From positions 1 to 30,945 of the forward strand of contig JAUQYA010000016.1 in the NCBI GenBank assembly GCA_030837785.1: a stretch of DNA of 30,945 bases. Direction: 5' to 3'. How positions within the stretch are numbered: the stretch's first letter is position 1; every line of letters starts with the position of its first letter. The notes under the pieces were generated by a model that saw nothing but the letters and a program-made list of their open reading frames with translations, was not told where the DNA came from and made no database searches. Source of the stretch: Albidovulum sp. Its GTDB lineage: Bacteria; Pseudomonadota; Alphaproteobacteria; Rhodobacterales; Rhodobacteraceae. Shown here one piece after another: positions 17,186-26,657 of this stretch. The translations under genes and the position numbers were made by a program.

Positions 17186-18205
17186 TCAGGATTTCCCTTC
17201 GTCCGCCTCGGCGCGACCGGACCCGAACAGCCCCGCCAGCGCCCGGCTGACGAGGTTGGTGACGCGGGGGCGCGGCAGCACCGCGAAAGGCAAGGGCCGG
17301 CAGACCTCGATCGCGGCGACACCGACGCGCGCCGTCAGCGCGCCGTTGACGACACCTTCGCCGAACCGGCGCGAGAGCTTCGACAGGAGCCCGCCGCCCG
17401 CGACCGACTGGATCAGGTCGTCACCCACCGCGACGGCGCCGGTGGCGACGAGGTGGGTCAGCACCGTGCGCAGAAGCCGCCAGCCGCCGATCGCGCCGGC
17501 GCGGCCGCCGTAGACCTCGGCGATGCGGCGGATCATCCGCAGGTTCACCGTCAGCGCCGCGGCCACGTCGGCGAGCGCCAGCGGCACGAAGGCGGTCACC
17601 GTCGCCACCTGCCGCGCCGCGCTCTCGATCTCGGCCCGCGCGGCGCGGTCCAGCGGCGCCATCAGTTCCGCCTCGGCGAGGTGCAGGAGCGCATCGGCGT
17701 CGAACACGTCCCCCCGCCGTTCGGCAAGCCGTGCCCGGCCCCAGCCGGTGTCCTCCCGCGCGGCATAGAGCGCAAGGAGCCCGTCGACGACCCGGCCCGC
17801 CGCCGCCATGTCGCCCGAGGCGGCGGCGGCGAGTGCCGCCCGGTGCACCCGGTCGAGCCGGGAAAGCCGCGCCCAGGCGGCGGCCTCGCGCAGCGCCACC
17901 AGAAGGGCGGCGAGCACAAAGAGCCCGGTCAGCCCCGCCGCGATCCAGCCGAGCAGCGGATGCGTCGCCAGAAGCCCCTCGACGAAGCGCCAGGTGGCGA
18001 TCGAGGCCATGAAGCCCACGAGTGCCGCGGCCGAAGACCAGAAGAACCGCCCGAGCCGCGACCGTGGCCTTGCCGCCAGCACCGCGATGGTCTGCATCGC
18101 CCTTCCCTGCGGCGGCGCCGCGTCGGGCACCGGCGGCGCGGCGTCGGGGCCCATCGCGGCCGCTTCCCCGCGTTCGATCAGGACCGGGCCTTTCGGATTC
18201 GCCAT
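17186..18205 (-). CDS. YcjF/TIGR01620-family membrane protein (DUF697)
   Basis: A 339-aa protein with a proline/alanine-rich start, two close membrane helices (about residues 52-70 and 84-106), a charged soluble region, and a C-terminal DUF697-like domain (VTAFVPLALADVAAALTVNLRMIRRIAEVYG, here in one run of helices). YcjF homologues nearly always stand next to YcjX. Here the ATG at 18205 is only 7 bp after the YcjX-like stop, so the two are surely co-transcribed. In enterobacteria the pair belongs to the phage-shock (PspF) regulon and is linked to envelope stress. No psp regulatory gene is seen in this window. Molecular function is not known. Confidence 0.85.
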   Translation of the reverse strand: MANPKGPVLIERGEAAAMGPDAAPPVPDAAPPQGRAMQTIAVLAARPRSRLGRFFWSSAAALVGFMASIATWRFVEGLLATHPLLGWIAAGLTGLFVLAALLVALREAAAWARLSRLDRVHRAALAAAASGDMAAAGRVVDGLLALYAAREDTGWGRARLAERRGDVFDADALLHLAEAELMAPLDRAARAEIESAARQVATVTAFVPLALADVAAALTVNLRMIRRIAEVYGGRAGAIGGWRLLRTVLTHLVATGAVAVGDDLIQSVAGGGLLSKLSRRFGEGVVNGALTARVGVAAIEVCRPLPFAVLPRPRVTNLVSRALAGLFGSGRAEADEGKS

Positions 18206-18212
18206 CAGTGCC

Positions 18213-19616
18213 TCACAACCTGTCGCCGATCAGGAACTCCGCCGCCCGGTCGAGCCTGATGTGCGGCGGCCCCTCGCCCGGCTTCAGCCTCAGCCGCGCC
18301 GGCGCGAAGCTCATCACCTGATAGTCGGCGTCGAGCCATCCCGCCGCCCCCTGCCGCGCCGGGGCGAGGATGTCGGCGGGATTCTGCGGCAACTCGCCCG
18401 CATAGGCCGTGGCCTCCCGCCCGGTCGCCAGAAGCCGCCCGCGCACGGCATCGAGGGTGCGGCCCTCGTGGGTCACCGTCTCCTCCACCGTGGCGCGAAG
18501 GGCGGCGATCGACATCGCCGCGGTGTCGGCGCCGGCGAAATCGGCGCGGTCCTTCGCCTCGCGCACGAGCGCGGCCATGATCGCGGTCAGCCGCATGTGC
18601 TGGCTGTGGTGCAGGTGATCGGCCTTGGTCGCGGCAAAGAGGATGCGCTCCACCCGCCGCGTTCCCAGAAGCCCCATCAGCCAGCCGACCTTGCCGGGCC
18701 GGAAGGCGGCGAGAATGTCGGCCATCGCGGTGCGCATGTCCTCGACCGCCCGCGGGCCGGCATGGATCGCGCCCAGCGCATCGACCAGCACCACCTGCCG
18801 GTCGATGCGGGCGAAATGGTCGCGGAAGAAGGGCTTCACCACCTTCTCCTTGTAGGCTTCGAAGCGCCGCTCCATCTCGCGCCGGAGCGAGCCGCGCGGG
18901 GCGGTGGGCGGCCCCGGCAGCGGCGCGAAGGTCAGCGCCGGCGAGCCGGCCAGCTCCCCGGGCAGCAGGAACCGGCCGGGCGTGCAGTCCGAATAGCCGG
19001 CGGCGCGGGCGGCGCGCAGATACTGCGCGAAGGCCTCGGCCAGACGCTTGGCCACCGTCTCGTCATGCGGCGCGGCGGCGTCGACGCCTTCGAGCGCGGC
19101 GAGAAATCCCGCCGCTTCGGCCCGCCCGCCGATCCGGCCGAGCACCTCCGCCGCCCAGTCGCCATAGCGCCGGTCCATCAGCCCAAGGTCGAGGAGCCAT
19201 TCGCCGGGATAGTCGACGATGTCGAGGTGCAGCGTCCGCGGCCCGCGGACGGAGCCGAAAATCCCCGCCTCCTTCAGCCGGAACGACAGGCGCAGCTCGC
19301 TCACCGCCCGGGTGCTTTCCGGCCAGTGCGGCTCGGGCCCGGTCAGCGCGGCCAGATGCGCCTCGTAGTCGAAGCGCGGCACGGTGTCGTCGGGCTGCGG
19401 CTGGAGGAAGGCCGAGAGGATGCGCCCCTCCGCCGCGGCGCGCAGGCCCGGCATCCGGCCCCGGTCCATCAGGTTGGCGACGAGCGCGGTGATGAACACG
19501 GTCTTGCCGGCGCGGGACAGCCCGGTCACGCCGAGCCGGATCACCGGGTCGGAGAAGGGCTGCGCCAGCCCCTCGATGGTCCGGCCGAGCCTGTCGGTGA
19601 TGTCGGATAGTGCCAA
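18213..19616 (-). CDS. YcjX-like P-loop NTPase (DUF463)
   Basis: A 467-aa protein with Walker A GLSRAGKT at residues 32-39 (LGVTGLSRAGKTVFITALV). Further YcjX features are LHLDIVDYPGEWLLDL (Walker B/DxxG-like), VLVDALGAIHAG, and KADHLHHSQH as a possible nucleotide-specificity segment. The start is TTG 19616: the AAGGGG ribosome site lies 6 nt upstream and the product then has the usual family length (~465). The only longer option is another TTG at 19682, with no better site. It is first of a group with the YcjF-like gene and possibly the DUF2339 gene. It is divergent from truA across 95 bp. It is thought to be a GTPase or ATPase acting at the envelope under stress; direct biochemistry is thin. 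Confidence 0.88.
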   Translation of the reverse strand: MALSDITDRLGRTIEGLAQPFSDPVIRLGVTGLSRAGKTVFITALVANLMDRGRMPGLRAAAEGRILSAFLQPQPDDTVPRFDYEAHLAALTGPEPHWPESTRAVSELRLSFRLKEAGIFGSVRGPRTLHLDIVDYPGEWLLDLGLMDRRYGDWAAEVLGRIGGRAEAAGFLAALEGVDAAAPHDETVAKRLAEAFAQYLRAARAAGYSDCTPGRFLLPGELAGSPALTFAPLPGPPTAPRGSLRREMERRFEAYKEKVVKPFFRDHFARIDRQVVLVDALGAIHAGPRAVEDMRTAMADILAAFRPGKVGWLMGLLGTRRVERILFAATKADHLHHSQHMRLTAIMAALVREAKDRADFAGADTAAMSIAALRATVEETVTHEGRTLDAVRGRLLATGREATAYAGELPQNPADILAPARQGAAGWLDADYQVMSFAPARLRLKPGEGPPHIRLDRAAEFLIGDRL

Positions 19617-19711
19617 GACCTGCCCCTTGCCTTTCCTCGAAGATAGGACGGGCGGGGGCGCATGGGTAGGGGCGATTGCCAAGGCCCGCCCGGCGGCGGT
19701 AAGGAAGCGCG

Positions 19712-20479
19712 ATGCCCCGCTATGCGCTCAGGATCGAATACCACGGCGGCCCCTTCGCCGGCTGGCAGCGCCAGTCGGGGCAGCCCTCGGTGCAGGCGGC
19801 GGTCGAATCCGCCCTCGCCCGCCTCGACCCCGGGGGCCCCGCCATCGCCGCGGCGGGGCGCACCGATGCCGGCGTCCATGCCACCGGCCAGGTCGCGCAT
19901 TGCGACCTCGGCAGGGACTGGGAGCCGTTCCGCCTGATGGAGGCGCTGAACTGGCACCTCAAGCCCGCCCCGGTCGCCGTGCTCGCCGCCGCCCGCGTCG
20001 CGGGCGACTTCCACGCCCGCTTCGCGGCCACCGAGCGGCGCTATCTCTACCGGATCATCGCCCGCCGCGCGCCGCTCACCCTCGAGGCCGGCCTCGCCTG
20101 GCGGGTGCTTCGCCCGCTCGACGCGGGCGCGATGCGCGAGGCTGCCGCGCATCTGGTCGGCCACCACGACTTCACCACCTTCCGCTCCACGCTCTGCCAG
20201 TCGCGAAGCCCGGTGAAGACGCTCGACGAGATCGTCCTCGATGAGGTGGAGATTCCCCACGGGCGCGAATACCGCTTCCGGCTTCGCGCACGGTCGTTCC
20301 TGCACAACCAGGTCCGCTCGATCGTCGGCACGCTCGAACGCGTCGGCGCCGGCGCCTGGTCGCCCGCTGACGTGAAGGCGGCGCTGGAGGCCCGCGACCG
20401 CGCCGCCTGTGGCCCCGTGGCGCCGCCCGACGGCCTCTGCCTTACCGGTGTCTCCTACCCGGAAGACCCCTTCGGCTGA
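19712..20479 (+). CDS. truA: tRNA pseudouridine(38-40) synthase
   Basis: A 255-aa enzyme that makes pseudouridine at positions 38-40 of the tRNA anticodon arm. The catalytic aspartate is D52 in AAGRTDAGVHATGQV. Other family blocks are YRIIARRAPLTLEAGLAW, the FTTFRSTLCQSRSPVKT stretch, and RSFLHNQVRSIVGTLERVG near the C-terminus. ATG 19712 follows TAAGGAA at good spacing, and the length is normal. The TGA at 20477-20479 runs straight into hairpin element C. It is a lone gene divergent from the ycjX-like gene. Confidence 0.97.
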   Translation: MPRYALRIEYHGGPFAGWQRQSGQPSVQAAVESALARLDPGGPAIAAAGRTDAGVHATGQVAHCDLGRDWEPFRLMEALNWHLKPAPVAVLAAARVAGDFHARFAATERRYLYRIIARRAPLTLEAGLAWRVLRPLDAGAMREAAAHLVGHHDFTTFRSTLCQSRSPVKTLDEIVLDEVEIPHGREYRFRLRARSFLHNQVRSIVGTLERVGAGAWSPADVKAALEARDRAACGPVAPPDGLCLTGVSYPEDPFG

Positions 20480-20548
20480 GCATCTTCGTTATGCGAAATA
20501 CCCCGGGGGAGGCCCCGCGTTCGCGGGGACGGGGGCGGCGCCCCCCCC
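20480..20548 (+). repeat. Post-stop hairpin element, copy C
   Basis: Directly after the truA stop come GCATCTTCGTTATGCGAAATA, in which TTCG pairs with CGAA, then CCCCGGGGG, a perfect 7-bp stem (20513-20519 with 20522-20528, 2-nt centre), and GGGGGC/GCCCCC (20531-20536 with 20540-20545). A run of ten C follows at 20541-20550. The design matches copies A and B and again lies at a convergent junction. Confidence 0.7.
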
Positions 20549-20600
20549 CCGCTCCCCCAGCGCCATCGCGGCAAGGCGGGGCGGCCGGCGGATCGGGCGG

Positions 20601-21002
20601 TCAGGCCTCTCGCGCCGCGCCCGGGTCCAGAAGCTGGCGCACCGCGTCGCGCAGTTCCTTCAGCTCGAAAGGCTTGGCAATGAATCCGTCGGCACCGAGC
20701 GCGAGCCCCTTGCGCCGCTCCATCGCCGAGCCGCGCGCGGTCATCATCAGGATCTTCACGTCCTTGAGGTCGGGGTCCATCCGCACGGTCTGGCAGATCT
20801 CGTAGCCCGACACCTCGGGCAGCATCACGTCGAGAAGGACGAGGTCCGGCGCGGTGTCGCGAATTTTCGGAAGCGCCTCGGCGCCGTTGGCGATCCTTTC
20901 GTGGTCGTAGCCTTCGCGGGTCAGCACGTAGTCGAGCGCGAGCGCGATGTTGTCCTCGTCCTCCACGATCAGGACGCGGTGCCTGAGCTTCCCGGCCGCC
21001 AT
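20601..21002 (-). CDS. Stand-alone response regulator receiver (CheY-like)
   Basis: A 133-aa protein made of a single receiver domain. The acidic pocket is E14-D15, the phospho-acceptor D58 (LVLLDVMLP), the switch Thr T88 (MMTARG) and the conserved K110 (FIAKPFELKEL). There is no output domain, so it must act by binding a partner. AGGGGAGGG lies 4 nt before ATG 21002. It is on the same strand as acs, adk and the transporter but separated by 249 bp that contain a strong hairpin, so it may have its own promoter. The partner kinase is not obvious; the hybrid kinase at 27242 is a candidate only by proximity. Confidence 0.9.
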   Translation of the reverse strand: MAAGKLRHRVLIVEDEDNIALALDYVLTREGYDHERIANGAEALPKIRDTAPDLVLLDVMLPEVSGYEICQTVRMDPDLKDVKILMMTARGSAMERRKGLALGADGFIAKPFELKELRDAVRQLLDPGAAREA

Positions 21003-21217
21003 GTCACCCTCCCCTGCGGGGCGCCCGGGGGCATCGGGCGGGACGCGGGGCGGGGGAAGCGGGGGTGGCGGGAGTGGGGGCGCGGGTGGCCAGGGGTCTC
21101 ATGCGTCTTTCCCTCCATCTTCGCCCCGGAAGGGGCCGGGCCGGGTCTCCTCGGTGGCAGGGAGCCTGCGCCGGGGCAATGTGGCGCGGCGTCGCTGGCA
21201 CCGGGTCCGGCGGGCAG

Positions 21218-21242
21218 CCGGGCCGGGGTCACCCCGGCCCGG
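21218..21242 (-). terminator. Perfect 12-bp inverted repeat after the transporter gene
   Basis: CCGGGCCGGGGT (21218-21229) and ACCCCGGCCCGG (21231-21242) are exact inverted copies around one base, giving at least a 10-bp GC stem. It begins 9 nt past the transporter's stop codon on the minus strand, so termination is likely, though no T-tract follows. It would separate the acs-adk-transporter genes from the receiver gene. Confidence 0.55.
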
Positions 21243-21251
21243 CCGGAGCGG

Positions 21252-23147
21252 TCAGCGGTGCAGCTTGTGCTCGGGATCGTCGGTGAAGATCGACTTCTTG
21301 TGGGTGCCGTTCGGCACGAAGATCGCCCCGATCACCACCGTCATCAGCGCGACGACGATCGCGTACCAGAGGCCGGCGTAGATGTTGCCGGTCTGGGCCG
21401 AGATCGCGAAGGCGGTCGCGGGCAGGAGGCCGCCGAACCAGCCGTTGCCGATGTGGTAGGGCAGCGACAGGCCCGAATAGCGGATGCGGGTCGGGAACAG
21501 TTCGACCAGCATCGCCGCGATCGGCCCGTAGACCATCGTCACGAGAATGATCAGATAGGTCAGGATCGCGATGATCATGAGCTTCTGGCCCGTGAAGATG
21601 TCGAGGAAGTGGGCCGCCTTGGCAACCGTCACGTTGTTTTCCGCCACCAGCGGGTAGCCCGCCGCCTTCAGCGCCTCGTTGACCGCCTTCTCGAAGGCCG
21701 GCTTCACCGCGCTCGCATCGTCCAGCGCCTTCTGCGCGGCATCGATCGCCGCCTGGTCGGTGCCGGATTTCGCCGCCTCCAGCGCCGCCTTGGCTTCGGC
21801 GATGGCCTTGGCGTTCTCGGCGCCGTCATAGCCCGGGATCACCGTGTCGCCGATCTGCACCGAGGCGATCGTCCCCGCCGGCGCGTCGACCGTGGTCGAG
21901 TTGACCGAGGTCTTCGACAGAAGCGCCTTGGCGATGTCGCAGGAGGTGGTGAACTTCGCCGTGCCCGTCGGGTTGAACTGGAACGAGCATCGCGCCGGAT
22001 CGGCAGTCACCACGACCGGCGTCTGCTGGGCCTCGTAGAGTGCCGGGTTGGCGGTGTGGGTCAGGAGCTTGAAGGTCGGGAAGTAGGTGAGCGCCGCGAT
22101 CAGGCAGCCCAACAGGATGATCGGCTTGCGGCCGATCCGGTCGGAGAGCGAGCCGAAGAACAGGAAGCCCCAGGTGCCGATGATCAGCGACCACGCCACG
22201 AAGACGTTGGCCGAGAAGAGGTCCACCTTGATGACGTTCTGCAGGAAGAACAGCGCGTAGAACTGGCCGGAATACCAGACCACCGCCTGACCGGCGGTGA
22301 GGCCGAAAAGCGCGATCAGCGCGATCTTGGCGTTCTTCCACTGGCCGAAGGCCTCGCGCAGCGGCGCCTTCGACTGCGCGCCCTCTTCCTTCATCTTCTT
22401 GAAGGCCGGGCTCTCGTTCATCTGCAGCCGGATGTAGAGCGAGATCGCCAGCAGCACGATCGAACCGAGGAACGGGATGCGCCAGCCCCAGAGTTCGAAG
22501 GCCTTGATCATCTTCGGCGTGCCGTCGGCGTTCATCACCGCCGCGCCCGCCGCGTCAAGCACCGGCGTCGGTTCCCAGTTGCCGTTGACATAGCCCTGCA
22601 CCAGGAGGATGACGACCAGCGACAGAAGCAGCCCCAGCGTCGCCGTCGTCTGGATGAACGAGGTGAAGTAGCCGCGCTGGTTGATCGGCGCGTGTTCGGC
22701 CACATAGACCGCCGCCCCGCCGTATTCGCCGCCGAGCGCCAGGCCCTGCAACATCCGCAGCGCGATCAGGATGACCGGCGCGGCCATGCCCCAGCTGGTG
22801 TAGCCGGGCAGCAGACCGACGAGGAAGGTCGACAGACCCATGATCATGATGGTCATGAGGAAGGTGTATTTCCGCCCGATGAGGTCGCCGAGCGAGCCGA
22901 ACACCAGCGCGCCGAACGGCCGCACGATGAACCCCGCCGCGAAGGCCAGGAGCGCGAAGACGTTGCGCGTGGCTTCCGGGAACGAGGTGAAGAACTGCGC
23001 GCCGATGATCGCCGCGAGCGAACCGTAAAGGTAGAAATCGTACCACTCGAAGATCGTGCCAGCGGAAGAGGCGAGGATCACCTTCTTCTCTTCCCTGGTC
23101 ATCGGACGGGAGCGGTTCACCGCCACGTCCAGATCGGTTGTTGCCAT
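21252..23147 (-). CDS. MFS transporter, metabolite:H+ symporter (MHS) family, with inserted domain
   Basis: A 631-aa inner-membrane carrier, probably for a carboxylate taken up with protons. MHS marks are ASSAGTIFEWYDFYLYG (26-42), the loop 2-3 motif GSLGDLIGRK (84-93), RMLQGLALGGEYGG (131-144) and the second-half copy GSLSDRIGRK (332-341). Helices 9 and 10 are separated by about 150 extra residues (363-520) with two cysteines (C387, C403) and an Ala-rich helical stretch (about 443-495). Most relatives lack so long a loop, which should face the periplasm. AGGAGG sits 5 nt before ATG 23147. It lies 160 bp downstream of adk on the same strand. The neighbouring acs gene makes acetate or a related short acid a plausible substrate, but that is inference. 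Confidence 0.88.
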   Translation of the reverse strand: MATTDLDVAVNRSRPMTREEKKVILASSAGTIFEWYDFYLYGSLAAIIGAQFFTSFPEATRNVFALLAFAAGFIVRPFGALVFGSLGDLIGRKYTFLMTIMIMGLSTFLVGLLPGYTSWGMAAPVILIALRMLQGLALGGEYGGAAVYVAEHAPINQRGYFTSFIQTTATLGLLLSLVVILLVQGYVNGNWEPTPVLDAAGAAVMNADGTPKMIKAFELWGWRIPFLGSIVLLAISLYIRLQMNESPAFKKMKEEGAQSKAPLREAFGQWKNAKIALIALFGLTAGQAVVWYSGQFYALFFLQNVIKVDLFSANVFVAWSLIIGTWGFLFFGSLSDRIGRKPIILLGCLIAALTYFPTFKLLTHTANPALYEAQQTPVVVTADPARCSFQFNPTGTAKFTTSCDIAKALLSKTSVNSTTVDAPAGTIASVQIGDTVIPGYDGAENAKAIAEAKAALEAAKSGTDQAAIDAAQKALDDASAVKPAFEKAVNEALKAAGYPLVAENNVTVAKAAHFLDIFTGQKLMIIAILTYLIILVTMVYGPIAAMLVELFPTRIRYSGLSLPYHIGNGWFGGLLPATAFAISAQTGNIYAGLWYAIVVALMTVVIGAIFVPNGTHKKSIFTDDPEHKLHR

Positions 23148-23275
23148 CGTTTCCTCCTAGCAAGCGGGGCACCGCGGCCCCTTGTTCCATCCCCGCCGCG
23201 CGGCCTCCTCGCCGCGGGCAAAACTTCTCCGTTCACGGAAAGCGGCATGTCACCCGCCGTCCGCGTCGTGTCGTT

Positions 23276-23293
23276 CCGGCCTCTTCGGGCCGG
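23276..23293 (-). terminator. Hairpin just after adk
   Basis: CCGGCC (23276-23281) and GGCCGG (23288-23293) form a 6-bp stem with a 6-nt loop, starting about 14 nt after the adk stop on the minus strand. It may end the acs-adk transcript or protect its 3' end. The stem is short and no T-run follows, so this is tentative. Confidence 0.3.
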
Positions 23294-23307
23294 CCGGACT
23301 CGTGTCG

Positions 23308-24057
23308 TCAGACCGAGGCGTGATCCGCCCCGGTTCCTCCTCCTCCGGGGGCTTGCCGCCCCTTCGCGTGATTGCCGAACACGGCCGCGACCAGCGCCTG
23401 CAACGCCGCGCCCACCTCGGGAATGTCCGCCATCGCATCGACCGTCTGAAGGACGCCCATCTTGCGGTAATGCGCGATCAGCGGCGCCGTCTGGGCGTGA
23501 TAGGCGGTCAGCCGTTCGCGCACCGTCTCGGCATTGTCGTCGGCGCGGCGCTTGAACGCCGTGCCGCCGCACTTGTCGCAAACCCCCGCCGCGGCGGGCT
23601 GCTTGAACTCGTCATGATAGCCCTCGCCGCAGGCAGCGCAGGTGTACCGTCCGGCCACGCGGCCGACCATCGCCTCGTCGTCGACCTCGAGGCTGATCGC
23701 GGCGCCGACGCCGCGGCCCTCGCGCGCGAGAAGCCCATCGAGCGCCGCGGCCTGCCCGGCCGTCCGCGGGAAGCCGTCGAGGATGACGCCGCGCGCCACG
23801 TCGGGCTCGGCCATCCGGTCCTTCAGGATCGACAGCACGATCTCGTCGGAGACGAGCCCGCCCGCCTCCATCACCGCCTTCGCGGCAAGGCCCGCGGGCG
23901 TACCCCGGGTCACCGCCGCGCGCAGAAGATCGCCGGTCGAAAGCTGGACGAGGCCGAAGCGTTCCTCCAGCATCCGCGCCTGCGTGCCCTTGCCCGCCCC
24001 CGGCGGCCCGAGCAGGATGACGACGGCGGCGGCGGGGGCGGCCTCGACCTCTCGCAT
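23308..24057 (-). CDS. adk: Adenylate kinase, zinc-LID type, extended
   Basis: A 249-aa nucleotide kinase (AMP + ATP = 2 ADP). The P-loop is GPPGAGKGT (17-25), the AMP site STGDLLRAAV (40-49) and DGFPRT (94-99). The LID domain has four cysteines, C140, C143, C160 and C163, which should bind zinc. It is longer than usual (~215) through a short N-terminal lead and a Gly-rich tail after residue 230. Its ATG lies 4 bp after the acs stop, so it is translated from the acs message. Acs makes AMP, so this Adk is placed to recycle it. Rhodobacterales usually have another adk in the ribosomal protein operon, so this may be a second, pathway-linked copy (inference). Confidence 0.95.
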   Translation of the reverse strand: MREVEAAPAAAVVILLGPPGAGKGTQARMLEERFGLVQLSTGDLLRAAVTRGTPAGLAAKAVMEAGGLVSDEIVLSILKDRMAEPDVARGVILDGFPRTAGQAAALDGLLAREGRGVGAAISLEVDDEAMVGRVAGRYTCAACGEGYHDEFKQPAAAGVCDKCGGTAFKRRADDNAETVRERLTAYHAQTAPLIAHYRKMGVLQTVDAMADIPEVGAALQALVAAVFGNHAKGRQAPGGGGTGADHASV

Positions 24058-24061
24058 CCGC

Positions 24062-26035
<1,974 letters not shown>

Positions 26036-26128
26036 TCCGATCCTCCCTTGCACCTGCGTCGCCACGAAACGCCCTCGTCCGCGGCGCAAAGCCTTCAGGC
26101 CCCGAACCGCAGGCCCCTGTCACGTCGC

Positions 26129-26134
26129 ATTGTA
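26129..26134 (-). promoter_or_regulatory. Candidate -10 element for acs
   Basis: Minus-strand TACAAT (26129-26134) matches five of six bases of the -10 consensus and would start RNA near 26122, about 86 nt before the acs ATG. Nothing at 16-19 bp upstream resembles TTGACA well (best TTACAT), which would suit a promoter that needs an activator. It is a motif match only. Confidence 0.35.
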
Positions 26135-26136
26135 AA

Positions 26137-26285
26137 CCAATCGTTGATTTCTATGTAACCCCTTTTGTTAAAAAGATTTTTTGGTCAATTTATTCACAGT
26201 TTTTCAGCACGTTTTGTAAATTTCCAGAAATGTGGCAAAACTTTGCCGAAGAATATCAACTTCTTGGCTGTTCACGAACCGGTGA
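26137..26285. promoter_or_regulatory. AT-rich regulatory island upstream of acs
   Basis: The line 26161-26220 has only 16 G/C of 60 by hand count, against roughly 70% in flanking genes. It contains a perfect 6-bp inverted repeat GGCAAA-AC-TTTGCC (26234-26247), an exact IHF core match TATCAACTTCTTG (26254-26266) and a near match on the minus strand (AATCAACGATTGG, 26137-26149). No gene is read here. The island most likely controls acs; it is about 370 bp from the HugZ-like gene. Confidence 0.6.
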
Positions 26286-26657
26286 AGATCGGCCGCGCCA
26301 GGCCGGTCATTCGGGCGGCAGGCCACTGCCGCATCCGGGGCGTGGTGGCGCACGCCCGCGCCGCGTCACGGGCGCAGGGCGGGCGCAGGGCGGGCACAGG
26401 GCGGGCACAGGGCGGGCGTTGGCGCTCACACGTCTTGCGCGATTCGAGCGGGTCAGCAGCCGCTGGCAGGACCGCGGCCGGAAGGGCGCCGCGCGGTTGC
26501 CCCGGCAGCCGCACTGTTGCCGGCTTCGGCAGGCATTGTTCGGCAAAACCGGGGCTTGTCTTGCCTGCGGCCCTGTCCATGATACGCCGGACCGGCACCC
26601 GGGCGAGCGACCCCCGGCGCGCCATCCCGAATCCGCCCCGGCAGACAGGAGCGCCGC
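26286..26657. other. Non-coding GC-rich stretch between acs control region and the HugZ-like gene
   Basis: I see no protein start with a ribosome site, no RNA gene and no insertion sequence. Apart from the 11-bp repeats at 26371-26418 it has normal GC. It should hold the promoter of the HugZ-like gene near its right end, but no convincing -35/-10 pair could be picked. Confidence 0.5.
26371..26418 (+). repeat. 11-bp tandem repeat, about 4.4 copies
   Basis: Units of GGCGGGCRCAG occur at 26378-26388, 26389-26399 and 26400-26410, with partial copies before (26371-26377) and after (26411-26418). The two middle-to-late copies are identical. It lies outside any gene; copy number could vary between strains. 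Confidence 0.85.

Noticed and set aside
20541..20550. Run of ten C as a phase-variable switch
   Set aside because: It is outside any gene at a convergent junction, and long homopolymers are also prone to sequencing error; no gene would be switched.
20409..23555. Very long open frame (1048 codons) opposite the receiver and transporter genes
   Set aside because: It is antisense to clear genes, is Arg/Asp/His-rich as expected of a GC-rich shadow frame, and has no domain or ribosome site.
26232..26247. Possible sigma-54 promoter (TGGCAAAACTTTGCC)
   Set aside because: GG and GC are one base too close for the -24/-12 arrangement, and the sequence is better explained as a perfect inverted repeat.
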